From positions 930,001-994,000 of the forward strand of contig NZ_CP045496.1 in assembly GCF_015500075.1 (NCBI RefSeq): a stretch of DNA of 64,000 nt, given 5' to 3'. A model generated the notes under the pieces. That model made no database searches, was not told the origin of the DNA, and saw only the letters and a program-made list of their open reading frames with translations. The translations under genes and the position numbers were made by a program. How positions within the stretch are numbered: position 1 is the first letter of the stretch; each line of letters starts with the position of its first letter. The DNA comes from Mesorhizobium sp. INR15. Its GTDB lineage: Bacteria > Pseudomonadota > Alphaproteobacteria > Rhizobiales > Rhizobiaceae. Shown here piece after piece: positions 34,623-42,405 of the stretch.

Positions 34623-34749
34623 CGTTCGCTCGTGAGACTTGAGTTCCACCACCCCGCCGGCCTCCTCCAGGAGTGCCCAGGGGCAAGAGTCCGGCGATGT
34701 GATCCTCCACACATTTCGGTGCTCATCTGCACATAACGCCGCCAATATA

Positions 34750-34783
34750 GGGAATCTTCCCACAAAACATAGGGAAAGGTTCC
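34750..34783. promoter_or_regulatory. Duplicated GGGAA-n-TTCC dyads between LuxR regulator and DUF4242 gene
   Basis: GGGAATCTTCCC (34750-34761) is a near-perfect dyad, and a related GGGAAAGGTTCC lies at 34772-34783. Each is preceded by ATA, and they repeat at a 22-base interval, two helical turns. Their place between divergent genes suggests binding by the large LuxR-type activator. Confidence 0.55.
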
Positions 34784-34862
34784 GATGCGCGGGCCCAGCG
34801 AGCGTGATCTTTGTCCATCCGCGCTCAGACCGAGCGTGAATCAATGGAAAAAGGAACCTTTC

Positions 34863-35135
34863 ATGCCTCGCTATCTCATTGAACGCACATTCGTGGACGG
34901 CCTCCACGTGCCGATCAACGAAGCCGGCGCCGACGCCATGGGCGGCGTGATCGCCCGCAATGCTGAAAAGGGCGTCACCTGGCTGCAGTCCTTCGTCTCG
35001 CCAGACAAGAAGCGCAGTTTCTGCATCTATGACGCGCCATCGCCGGAAGCGATCCGCAGCACAGCGCAGAAGAACTCGCTGCCTGTCGACAAGATCACGG
35101 AGGTGCGGGTCCTTGACCCTTACTTTTACCGTTGA
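34863..35135 (+). CDS. DUF4242 (nickel-binding-like) protein
   Basis: A 90-residue protein: MPRYLIERTFVDGLHVPINE, then GVTWLQSFVSPDKKRSFCIY, APSPEAIRSTAQKNSLPVDK and ITEVRVLDPYFYR. This is the DUF4242 ferredoxin-like fold, repeatedly found beside big ATPase-LuxR regulators. A ribosome site AAAAAGGAACC precedes the ATG at 34863. Biochemical role is unestablished (nickel binding is an annotation for one member). Being divergent from the regulator and separated by duplicated dyads, it is the probable target gene. Confidence 0.85.
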   Translation: MPRYLIERTFVDGLHVPINEAGADAMGGVIARNAEKGVTWLQSFVSPDKKRSFCIYDAPSPEAIRSTAQKNSLPVDKITEVRVLDPYFYR

Positions 35136-35244
35136 TCCCACCGATGAGCATCAAGCCACCCTTTGCGGCGCTGGTAACCTGCCTGACGGCCTGCCGAACA
35201 GTGAACCGGCGGCTGTCCTGGGAGACGCCGGCGCAACAACCGCC

Positions 35245-35406
35245 ATGCCGAGCCGTCCATGGCGGCTCGCGGCGGCGCTGTTTTCACAATTGCTGGGCAA
35301 GCGGCGCAGGCTGCCACCGCAAGACGATCATCTGAGACGCGATATCGGTTTGCAGGAGCAGGAGCCGCGGCGGGAATACTGGGACTATTACTGGTGGGAT
35401 CACTAA
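35245..35406 (+). CDS. Small DUF1127-like protein with Trp/Tyr-rich tail
   Basis: A 53-residue protein from the ATG at 35245 (MPSRPWRLAAALFSQLLGKR). It carries a shortened DUF1127-like centre (DDHLRRDIGLQEQEP) and ends RREYWDYYWWDH. Such aromatic-ended DUF1127 variants occur in rhizobia; function unknown. The ribosome site is weak and the frame extends upstream without a better start, so the 5' end is uncertain. It lies downstream of the DUF4242 gene and before a short palindromic repeat. Confidence 0.55.
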   Translation: MPSRPWRLAAALFSQLLGKRRRLPPQDDHLRRDIGLQEQEPRREYWDYYWWDH

Positions 35407-35418
35407 GGCCCTCGTTCT

Positions 35419-35466
35419 ACGCAATTCCCGAGGCAAAGCGCTACGCACTTTTCCCGGAATTGCTCT
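35419..35466. repeat. Short palindromic repeat, GCAATTCC...GGAATTGCTC type
   Basis: ACGCAATTCCCGAGGCAAAG then CGCTACGCACTTTTCCCGGA and ATTGCTC. It is nearly identical to 59381-59428 and inverse to 29473-29527. The element lies between the DUF1127-like gene and the periplasmic protein gene at 35597. Confidence 0.7.
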
Positions 35467-35596
35467 GGGGCGGCACGGCCGTCCATTTGAGCGGCCGGCC
35501 CACTCCCACCGACATCCAAATCAGACGCATCCGACATGGCAAGGGCCAGGCCTGGCCGGCCTGATCCGCGCGTCATCAACAATGAACGGAACGAAC

Positions 35597-36100
35597 ATGA
35601 ACATCCATTTCTGGACCAAACACGCCATCAACCTCTCCATCCTGTCGATCGCCGCCACGGCGGCTTACGCCCATGGGACGGGCGGGCTGGATGAGAAGGT
35701 GCGCGACGCCAACAGCCGCTTCGAGGACGTGGCGGCGGCGACCGCCGAGGGCTATGCGCCGATCCCGTGCGCCAGCGGCATTACCGGCGGCGCCATGGGC
35801 ATCCACTATGTCAACGCCGGTTATCTCAAGGACGATGCCGTCGATCTCGCGAAGCCCGAAGCGGTGATGTACGAGCCGATGGCCGACGGCAAGCTGAAGC
35901 TGGTGGCGGTGGAATACATCACCTCGAAAGGCCCGGCCTCACTCGAGGGCCAGCTGTTCAACTTCAACAGCGCGCCCAACCGCTACGGCCTCGGCGCCTT
36001 CTACGAGCTGCATGTCTGGGCGTGGAAGAAGAACCCGACCGGCATGTTCGCCGACATGAACCCGAACGTGTCCTGCGACGCCATGAAAATGGGCAACTGA
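35597..36100 (+). CDS. Exported conserved protein of unknown function
   Basis: A 167-residue protein with an N-terminal hydrophobic signal (INLSILSIAATAAYA) and mature start HGTGGLDEKVRDANSRFEDV. Notable conserved-looking blocks are GYAPIPCASGITGGAMGIHY, VMYEPMADGKLKLVAVEYIT and the C-terminal FYELHVWAWKKNPTGMFADM with NPNVSC. I know similar periplasmic proteins from many proteobacteria but no assigned role. Two cysteines may form a disulfide. An ATG at 35582 is an alternative start. A strong hairpin is found 119 bases after the stop. Confidence 0.65.
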   Translation: MNIHFWTKHAINLSILSIAATAAYAHGTGGLDEKVRDANSRFEDVAAATAEGYAPIPCASGITGGAMGIHYVNAGYLKDDAVDLAKPEAVMYEPMADGKLKLVAVEYITSKGPASLEGQLFNFNSAPNRYGLGAFYELHVWAWKKNPTGMFADMNPNVSCDAMKMGN

Positions 36101-36218
36101 GCCCCGTCATCCGGGTGTGGGGCGAACCCCGAAGTCGCCTTCGCACCGGGAGACCAGGGCCAATCGGCGCCAGTCCCTATACAGGGCTGGGGCGGACCGG
36201 ATGCTGGCTGGTCCTGGC

Positions 36219-36246
36219 GCGCGGGGAGCTTTTTGGCTCCCCGCGC
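36219..36246 (+). terminator. GC-rich hairpin after the exported protein gene
   Basis: Perfect 11-base arms (GCGCGGGGAGC and complement) with a TTTTTG loop, followed by AAATACTC. It is the strongest hairpin in the 260-base gap 36101-36360. Without a U-run the terminator role is tentative. Confidence 0.4.
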
Positions 36247-36313
36247 AAATACTCACGTCTAAAGCGCGTCGCGTTGAAACGGGTTCATGCGCCGCGCCTT
36301 AGGTCGTTGCTTG

Positions 36314-36361
36314 ATGCATGTCGTTATCGCAAAACCGGGGTCACTTTTGCGCGACATGCAT
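36314..36361. repeat. Palindromic repeat ATGCATGTCG...CGACATGCAT abutting msrA
   Basis: Exact 10-base arms ATGCATGTCG/CGACATGCAT surround TTATCGCAAAACCGGGGTCA. The last base of the repeat is the first base of the msrA stop codon on the minus strand, so the palindrome starts at the 3' end of msrA and could act as its terminator or RNA end. A degenerate copy lies at 23458-23501. Confidence 0.7.
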
Positions 36362-37092
36362 TAGTTGCTGGCCGAAAGCACCAGCACCGGCTTGGCGCTG
36401 TAAAGCTTGGGGAACATCTGCTTGAGGTTCGCCACCTTGGGCAGGTCATTGTAGGCGATGTAGGGATAGGTCGGGTTCAGCGTCAGGAAATCCTGATGAT
36501 AATCCTCGGCGGCGTAGAAGGTCTTGCCGGTTTCCAGAGTGGTGACGATCGGCTTGCCGAACACCTTGGCCTGGTCGAGCTGGGCGATGTAGCTCTGCGC
36601 GATCTTCTTTTGCGCATCGTTCTCGGCAAAGATGGTCGAGCGATACTGGGTGCCGCTGTCGGGACCCTGGAAATTCAACTCGGTCGGGTTGTGGGCGACC
36701 GAGAAATAGACCTGCAGCAGCTGGCCATAGGTCACCTTCGACGCATCGTAGGTGATCTCGACCGACTCGGCGTGACCGGTGCGGCCAGTGCCGACCGTCT
36801 CATAGACGGCATCGCCCTTGGCGCCGCCGGTGTAGCCGGAGACGGCCTTGCTGACGCCCTTGACGTGCTGGAACACGCCCTGCACGCCCCAGAAGCAGCC
36901 GCCGGCGAAGATCGCCTTTTCGGTGCCGCTGGCCGCCTTCTCATCCATTGCCGGCGCCGGGATGGTCACGGCGTCTTCAGCCGAGATGGCCGGTGTCTGC
37001 CAGAAAGCGGCGCCGGCCGCGGCCAGGACAAGTGCCGCGAGCGCGCCCTTGGCAAAACCGGTCGAGCGTTTCGAATTCCTGATATCGGTCAT
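36361..37092 (-). CDS. msrA: Peptide-methionine (S)-S-oxide reductase MsrA, exported form
   Basis: A 243-residue protein. Residues 1-38 form an export signal (GFAKGALAALVLAAAGAAFW, cleavage near AISA), unusual since most MsrA are cytoplasmic. The catalytic motif GCFWG is intact, followed by GVFQHVKGVSKAVSGYTGG, GHAESVEITYDASKVTYGQL, NPTELNFQGPDSGTQYRSTI and EDYHQDFLTLNP. It reduces free or protein-bound methionine-S-sulfoxide using thiol reductant; resolving cysteines near the C-terminus are not evident, so an external thiol donor is needed. Downstream of the Met-rich repeat protein and DUF1223 genes on the same strand. Confidence 0.93.
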   Translation of the reverse strand: MTDIRNSKRSTGFAKGALAALVLAAAGAAFWQTPAISAEDAVTIPAPAMDEKAASGTEKAIFAGGCFWGVQGVFQHVKGVSKAVSGYTGGAKGDAVYETVGTGRTGHAESVEITYDASKVTYGQLLQVYFSVAHNPTELNFQGPDSGTQYRSTIFAENDAQKKIAQSYIAQLDQAKVFGKPIVTTLETGKTFYAAEDYHQDFLTLNPTYPYIAYNDLPKVANLKQMFPKLYSAKPVLVLSASN

Positions 37093-37277
37093 GGTTGCAC
37101 TCCTGTCGCTTCCATCATGTTGGGGAGTTTATGGGAGAAGATACGGCCGCGCGATGCACGAGTTGCCGCGGAGGCTCACATTCGCGTGCGCCCGACGCAT
37201 GGCCGCGGTCGAAAGGACCGCCCCTGACCTGGACAGGGAATGGCCATGGCCAGGGACGGCCGGGAACCTACCGAGGC

Positions 37278-37616
37278 CTAGTTGGCCGGAGCCGTGGCAT
37301 CGGTCGCCCCCATCGCGTCAGCCGGCTTCATCGCATCGGTTGCCGGCTTCATGGCGTCCGCCGCTGGTTTCATCGCATCCGCGGCGGGCTTCATCGCGTC
37401 AGCGGCGGGTTTCATGGAGTTGGTGGCCATCGGATCGGCCGGCTTCATGGCATCGGCTGCCGGTTTCATCGCGTCGGCCGCGGGCTTCATCGCGTCAGCC
37501 GCCGGCTTCATGGCGTTGGCCGCATCGTCGGCGCGGGCGATGCCGCCGGCAAACAGCGCCGTCGAGCACAGGGCAAAGGCGAGCGCCGGCAGCGTCAGGC
37601 GGGTAAAGTTGGTCAT
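37278..37616 (-). CDS. Exported methionine-rich heptad-repeat protein (MrpX-like)
   Basis: A 112-residue protein: signal peptide of about 29 residues (to GGIARA), then a mature chain of about 83 residues made of AADAMKP heptads with minor variation (one ADPMATNSMKP interruption) and a DAMGATDATAPAN tail. The mature part has 11 methionines, no cysteine and no aromatic residue. It resembles the pentapeptide MXKDX repeat proteins, including MrpX, whose methionines scavenge hypochlorite and are repaired by a reductase. It is located between genes for a CxxC protein and an exported MsrA. DNA shows matching 21-base repeats, so copy number may vary. Confidence 0.8.
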   Translation of the reverse strand: MTNFTRLTLPALAFALCSTALFAGGIARADDAANAMKPAADAMKPAADAMKPAADAMKPADPMATNSMKPAADAMKPAADAMKPAADAMKPATDAMKPADAMGATDATAPAN

Positions 37617-37730
37617 GGAAGTCTCCTTGGTGGGTCTTGGGGGTTGGTGGTCTGGCGGCGCGCGCATCCGGCGGCCGGTATCGTGCGGCGCCGCTCATGC
37701 GGCGTTGCGCGGATCTGTCGGGGGTGAACC

Positions 37731-38435
37731 CTAGTTGGTGGCCGCGGCCAGGATCGGCCCGCCGCCCGGCGACTGCACCAGTACAGCGGTGGCGAAGCCA
37801 CCGGCGCCCGCCGGCAGGTTCAGCGCTGTCGCTTCACCGGTCCAGCTGCCGAGCTTCTTCAGCGAATGCACGACATTGGCATGCGGCAAGGTGCGGCCAG
37901 TGTTTTCACCGCGCGCCACCGGCACCTGGACGACGCCGCGCTGGTAGCGAACCAGCCAGACATCGGCCTTGCCGCCGGGCGCCGTGCCGGCGCCGATATT
38001 GATCTTGCCGCCATCGAGCGACAACGACGGGCCTTTGGTATGGCCGCTGCGTGAAATCAGGCTCTGGATTTCGCCGGGCGCGGCACCGACGACATCGGCA
38101 TGGCCGTTGACCACCACTTGCGGCGTGAACGGGCCGTCATGGCCAAGCCCGGATTCGTAGCTGACCTGGCGCTGGGTGAATTCCTGTTTGCCGAACGTGT
38201 CCTTCCAGCCGAGATAATCCCAGTAGGTGACGTTGAAGGACAGCGCCAGCACGCCGGACTGGTCCTTGACCTTGATCAGATTGGCGTTGGCCGGCGGGCA
38301 GGACGAACAGCCCTGGCTGGTGAACAGCTCGACCACGGTGAGCGGCTGGGCGGCGGCCACGCCGATTGACGCCGCGAGCGCGAGAGCGCCCAGGCTGGAC
38401 AATGCGATGAGTTTGCTGCGCTGTGATCCCGACAT
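37731..38435 (-). CDS. DUF1223 exported thioredoxin-like protein
   Basis: A 234-residue protein: signal peptide ending SIGVAAAQ, then LTVVELFTSQGCSSCPPANA with a CxxC pair placed as in thioredoxin folds, followed by VLALSFNVTYWDYLGWKDTF, RQVSYESGLGHDGPFTPQVV and VNGHADVVGAA. This is the DUF1223 pattern. The Cys pair suggests a periplasmic oxidoreductase or a metal-binding role. It is the first gene after a GTAAC-N16-CGAA type promoter and is followed by the Met-rich protein and MsrA genes, so it could supply reducing power to them (inference). Confidence 0.87.
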   Translation of the reverse strand: MSGSQRSKLIALSSLGALALAASIGVAAAQPLTVVELFTSQGCSSCPPANANLIKVKDQSGVLALSFNVTYWDYLGWKDTFGKQEFTQRQVSYESGLGHDGPFTPQVVVNGHADVVGAAPGEIQSLISRSGHTKGPSLSLDGGKINIGAGTAPGGKADVWLVRYQRGVVQVPVARGENTGRTLPHANVVHSLKKLGSWTGEATALNLPAGAGGFATAVLVQSPGGGPILAAATN

Positions 38436-38486
38436 CGGCTTTCTCCGTGGGTGGCGGCGCCTCGAACGAGCCGCTCATGTCCCCAC

Positions 38487-38512
38487 TTCGTTGCCGCTGG
38501 ATGCTTCGTTAC
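38487..38512 (-). promoter_or_regulatory. ECF sigma-F-like promoter upstream of DUF1223-mrp-msrA
   Basis: On the minus strand GTAACG, exactly 16 bases, then CGAA, ending 51 bases before the DUF1223 ATG. This fits the GTAACC-N16-CGAA motif that I recall for the sigma-F/NrsF system of Caulobacter, a system that controls methionine-sulfoxide repair genes in several proteobacteria. No second copy was found before the downstream two genes, consistent with one operon. Confidence 0.55.
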
Positions 38513-38578
38513 ACGCTCACCGGTTTGTGATCGGCGGGCGTTCGCACCGCGCGAGATTTGCGAAAGCCGTCGCGACAG

Positions 38579-38607
38579 CCAATCTCCCTCCTTGTGGGGG
38601 AGATCGC
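38579..38607. repeat. Half copy of the RIME-like element
   Basis: AATCTCCCTCCTTGTGGGGG then AGATCG matches one hairpin module of the element at 56822-56976, including the preceding GCGACAGCC. The other half is absent. It abuts the 3' end of the TadG-like gene, 5 bases from its stop. Confidence 0.6.
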
Positions 38608-38611
38608 CAAA

Positions 38612-39670
38612 TTACTGCGTCAGCACCGTTTCCGATGGCCGCTGGTTGAAGGCGCATTTGCCGGTCACGGTGTAGAAGAAGTCGGCATTGGCGACCGGCG
38701 CCGGCACGGCGTTGCCGCCGTCTTCCCAGGCCTGCGTGCTGTTCTGGCCGCATGGCACGGCGGTGAAGATGTCGACCGGCGTGCCGGAGGCAACCTCGAC
38801 ATCGCCGATGTAAAGCCGGTTCGATGTCAGCGGGTCGTTCGATTTCAGGACTTTTGGCGAGCCCGACGGAACGTCCATCTGCAGGTAGAGGCCACCCATC
38901 TGGCTGACGTCGATCACCGCACCGGTGCCATTGGCGGGATACATCGTGTCGGCACAGGAATACATCGTGCCATAAGCATCCGTCTGGATGACCGATCCGG
39001 TAGGCAGGCTCTTGAGGGACTTGGCCGTGCCGGTCGTGCACACCTGCTTCTGCACGACGGTGGTGATATCGGCGCCGCCCGAGTTGGTGATGGTGCTGAC
39101 CGTGGTCGTGCCATAGCCTTTTGGGTCGCCATAGCCATTATAGGCATAGGTGATGGTCATCATCGGCTTGGCCACGGTGGCGCCGAATTTCGTGCCGTAG
39201 AGCGTCATGGTCTTGGCCCAGTAACCCGACACCTTGTTGACCTTGAACGTAGCCTGGACCAGGGCCGGCATCTTGCGAACCGACGATGCCACGCCAACCT
39301 GCACCGAGTTGATCCTGGCGATCTGCATGAAATTCGTCGGCATGGCGAAGCTGGCCACGGCCTTGGCGTCGGCACTGCCATCGGCGGCGACGGTGAAGCT
39401 GTTCAGCGTGGCTGCGCCATCGCCGCTGTTGGCGGCGAAGGAATCCTGCAGTTTCTGCTGCCGGTCCCCCAAGGTCGCATCGATTGGCAGCGTGGTGATA
39501 GACAGGATCGCGGCGTCGAGCGCTGCCTGCATGTTCGATTTCTCGGTGACGGCTGAGGTGTAATCGACCGAGAAGCCGATGACGGTGACCAGCGGTATGA
39601 TGGCGATGACCAGGACCGGCGTGAACGAACCGCCCACGGCGCGAACGAAATCGCGTCCAAACCTCAGCAT
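38612..39670 (-). CDS. TadE/TadG-family pilus assembly-like protein (orphan)
   Basis: A 352-residue protein with the TadG N-terminus: FGRDFVRAVGGSFTPVLVIA, a membrane helix (residues about 16-36), and VDYTSAVTEKSNMQAALDAA with AILSIT. The remaining 300 residues are a periplasmic beta-rich domain with four cysteines (QVCTTG, MYSCAD, AVPCGQ, GKCAFN), probably forming two disulfides. TadG-type proteins accompany Flp/Tad pili, but no other tad genes are in the window. It starts divergently from lepA with a 210-base spacer. Confidence 0.82.
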   Translation of the reverse strand: MLRFGRDFVRAVGGSFTPVLVIAIIPLVTVIGFSVDYTSAVTEKSNMQAALDAAILSITTLPIDATLGDRQQKLQDSFAANSGDGAATLNSFTVAADGSADAKAVASFAMPTNFMQIARINSVQVGVASSVRKMPALVQATFKVNKVSGYWAKTMTLYGTKFGATVAKPMMTITYAYNGYGDPKGYGTTTVSTITNSGGADITTVVQKQVCTTGTAKSLKSLPTGSVIQTDAYGTMYSCADTMYPANGTGAVIDVSQMGGLYLQMDVPSGSPKVLKSNDPLTSNRLYIGDVEVASGTPVDIFTAVPCGQNSTQAWEDGGNAVPAPVANADFFYTVTGKCAFNQRPSETVLTQ

Positions 39671-39880
39671 CTCTTTTTACCCCCAAAACGCGTTATGGTT
39701 CGCTAATTTAGCGCACCAAACGGCAACTATGCGCTAAAGGGATGGATCAAAGTTTAAGGACATCGCGCGTCCGCGCCGCGATTCGCCGCCTGCCGGCCCC
39801 GCTCACCGCTTTGTGATTGGCTGGGCGGCCCTTGCGCCGCACCGCTTGCCCCGGGTTTGCACCCCTGCTAAAGCGCGCGC

Positions 39881-41686
39881 ATGAGCACGCCCCTCGACCA
39901 CATCCGCAATTTCTCCATCGTCGCGCATATCGACCATGGCAAATCCACGCTTGCCGACCGCCTGATCCAGCTGACGGGCGGGCTGGAACTGCGCGACATG
40001 AAGGAACAGGTGCTGGACTCGATGGATATCGAGCGCGAGCGCGGCATCACCATCAAGGCGCAGACGGTGCGGCTAAAGTACCGCGCCAACAATGGCGAGG
40101 ACTATATCCTCAACCTGATCGATACGCCCGGGCACGTCGACTTCGCCTATGAAGTGTCGCGTTCGCTGGCCGCCTGCGAAGGCTCGCTGCTGGTCGTCGA
40201 CGCTTCCCAGGGCGTCGAGGCGCAGACGCTGGCCAATGTCTACCAGGCGATCGACAACAATCACGACATCGTCGTGGTGCTGAACAAGGTCGACCTGCCG
40301 GCCGCCGAGCCAGAGCGCATCCGCGAGCAGGTCGAGGAAGTCATCGGCATCGACGCCTCCAACGCCGTGCTGATCTCGGCAAAGACCGGCCTTGGCATTC
40401 CCGATGTGCTGGAAGCAATCGTCCATCAGTTGCCACCGCCGCGCGAGGGCGATGCAGCGGCGCCGTTGAAGGCGATGCTGGTCGATAGCTGGTACGACGC
40501 CTATCTCGGCGTCATCGTTCTGGTCCGCATCATCGACGGCGTTTTGAAAAAGGGCCAGACCATCCGCATGATGGGCACCGGCGCCAAATACCTTGTCGAG
40601 CGCACCGGCGTGTTCACGCCCGCCCGCATCAATGTCGACGAGCTTGGCCCAGGCGAGTTCGGCTTCTTCACCGGCGCGATCAAGGAAGTGGCCGACACCC
40701 GCGTCGGCGACACGATCACCGAGGACAAGCGCCAGACCGCGCATGCGCTGACCGGCTTCAAGCCGGCGCAGCCGGTGGTGTTCTGCGGCCTGTTCCCGGT
40801 CGACGCCGCCGATTTCGAGGACCTGCGCGCCGCCGTCGGCAAGCTGCGCCTCAACGACGCATCCTTCTCCTATGAAATGGAAACCTCCGCCGCGCTCGGC
40901 TTCGGCTACCGCTGCGGCTTCCTTGGCCTCTTGCATCTCGAAATCATCCAGGAGCGGCTGGAGCGCGAGTTCAACCTCGACCTGATCGCCACCGCACCGT
41001 CCGTCGTCTACCGGCTGCTGCTCAATGACGGCTCGATGAAGGAATTGCACAACCCGGCCGACATGCCCGACGTGGTGAAGATCTCGGCCATCGAGGAACC
41101 ATGGATCCGCGCCACCATCCTGACGCCGGACGACTATCTCGGCGGCATCCTGAAGCTCTGCCAGGACCGGCGCGGCGTCCAGGCCGACCTGTCCTATGTC
41201 GGCAAACGCGCCATGCTGACCTACGACCTGCCGCTCAACGAAGTGGTCTTCGACTTTTATGACCGCCTGAAATCAATCTCCAAGGGCTACGCCTCCTTCG
41301 ACTACCACCTGACCGACTACAAGGAAGGCGACCTTGTGAAAATGTCGATCCTGGTCAACGAGGAGCCCGTCGACGCGCTGTCGATGCTGGTTCACCGCAC
41401 GGCGGCCGAAAAGCGCGGCCGCCAGATGGTCGAGAAGCTGAAAGAGCTGATCCCGCACCACCTGTTCAAGATCCCGATTCAGGCCGCCATCGGCGGCAAG
41501 GTCATCGCCCGCGAAACCATCTCGGCGCTGCGCAAGGACGTGACCGCGAAGTGCTACGGCGGCGACGTCTCACGCAAACGCAAGCTGCTGGACAAGCAGA
41601 AAGAGGGCAAGAAGCGGATGCGGCAATTTGGGAAGGTGGATATTCCCCAGGAGGCGTTTATTCAGGCGCTTAAGATGGGCGATTGA
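39881..41686 (+). CDS. lepA: Elongation factor 4 (LepA)
   Basis: A 601-residue translational GTPase. G1 AHIDHGKST (about residues 15-23), G2 RGITIKAQTV, G3 DTPGHVDF, G4 NKVD and G5 region SAKTG are all present, followed by domain II, domains III and V and the LepA-specific C-terminal domain (GGDVSRKRKLLDKQKEGKKR). It acts on ribosomes at the inner membrane or cytoplasm, promoting back-translocation or initiation quality. Length is normal. The low-GC cassette begins just 8 bases after the stop, in convergent orientation. Confidence 0.97.
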   Translation: MSTPLDHIRNFSIVAHIDHGKSTLADRLIQLTGGLELRDMKEQVLDSMDIERERGITIKAQTVRLKYRANNGEDYILNLIDTPGHVDFAYEVSRSLAACEGSLLVVDASQGVEAQTLANVYQAIDNNHDIVVVLNKVDLPAAEPERIREQVEEVIGIDASNAVLISAKTGLGIPDVLEAIVHQLPPPREGDAAAPLKAMLVDSWYDAYLGVIVLVRIIDGVLKKGQTIRMMGTGAKYLVERTGVFTPARINVDELGPGEFGFFTGAIKEVADTRVGDTITEDKRQTAHALTGFKPAQPVVFCGLFPVDAADFEDLRAAVGKLRLNDASFSYEMETSAALGFGYRCGFLGLLHLEIIQERLEREFNLDLIATAPSVVYRLLLNDGSMKELHNPADMPDVVKISAIEEPWIRATILTPDDYLGGILKLCQDRRGVQADLSYVGKRAMLTYDLPLNEVVFDFYDRLKSISKGYASFDYHLTDYKEGDLVKMSILVNEEPVDALSMLVHRTAAEKRGRQMVEKLKELIPHHLFKIPIQAAIGGKVIARETISALRKDVTAKCYGGDVSRKRKLLDKQKEGKKRMRQFGKVDIPQEAFIQALKMGD

Positions 41687-41694
41687 GGGAAATA

Positions 41695-42405
41695 CTAAAG
41701 TCTTTCAAATTCAGCGTGTAGAAGCCCTAGCGTTTCAACTACCCAGCTTCTTATGGACTCTAAGCCAAGCGGCCCGTGCGCAATGTCCAAATCCACCCAT
41801 GGTCTCATTCCACTCGCCAAATGTAATCTACTAAGTTGGAACCAAGGTGGCGAAGATGGTTTGGAGGGTGCAGGCTCACCGAATTCGCGCGGCGGAGCCG
41901 TCTCTTCGAGAAGTTGCCTTGCCGATATATAATCGACATCCTGCTGTAGTGCCTCGGCCACGTCGATTTGCCAGTGAGGATGGCCGGCGTTCTCTGGACG
42001 AAAAAACCAACCGTCTGAACTCTGTACAAGGCCTGTCCACTCGGCGCGCAGCACTTGCTCAAATGCTTCTATTCCAACTAGCGTGAAATAAGCTGTCAAA
42101 TCGGCCGAAGAAAACGCCAATCTCCTCGAACTCGTATTACGAGTCCAAACTTCCCGGTAACCGATCCAAGCCTCCCAATCCTTCCCTATCATCCGAAAGG
42201 GAACAACAGCGATGGGTTCGCCTCGGAGTCTGCCGGCGCGTCGAACTTCTCGTCCTACAAAACTTACAATGTATTTGTCTTCTACGGCACTAGCCACAAG
42301 CTGCGAAGCGGAAGCACGGGCAGCTATCTTGGTCTTTACGTCACTGGTGAGCCGAGTCCAATGCGGCCCCAATTGTCCGTGAGACGCCGTGAAAGGCTCA
42401 GGCAT
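41695..42405 (-). CDS. Unknown protein of the methyltransferase cassette
   Basis: A 236-residue protein I do not recognise, from the ATG at 42405 that overlaps the methyltransferase stop by 8 bases. Features: basic N-terminal region, FVGREVRRAGRLRGEPIAVV, aromatic-rich GKDWEAWIGYREVWTRNTSS, and a C-terminal part with SRLHLASGMRPWVDLDIAHG then LESIRSWVVETLGLLHAEFE. No membrane helix, signal peptide or clear PD-(D/E)xK or HNH nuclease motif. Codon use is AT-richer than the surroundings. By position it could be the restriction partner, a specificity or control subunit of the cassette; none is demonstrated. Confidence 0.7.
   Translation of the reverse strand: MPEPFTASHGQLGPHWTRLTSDVKTKIAARASASQLVASAVEDKYIVSFVGREVRRAGRLRGEPIAVVPFRMIGKDWEAWIGYREVWTRNTSSRRLAFSSADLTAYFTLVGIEAFEQVLRAEWTGLVQSSDGWFFRPENAGHPHWQIDVAEALQQDVDYISARQLLEETAPPREFGEPAPSKPSSPPWFQLSRLHLASGMRPWVDLDIAHGPLGLESIRSWVVETLGLLHAEFERL

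Noticed and set aside
32514..34736. A 740-codon open frame antisense to the LuxR-type regulator
   Set aside because: Shadow frame caused by codon bias; the sense strand has intact ATPase and helix-turn-helix motifs.
34623..35141. N-terminal extension of the LuxR-type regulator across the DUF4242 gene
   Set aside because: The extension runs antisense to a well-supported gene and over the operator region; the family begins at the MMLLERQ start.
37278..37616. CRISPR-like regular repeats
   Set aside because: The 21-base periodicity is an in-frame coding repeat (AADAMKP) without unique spacers; no cas genes are present.
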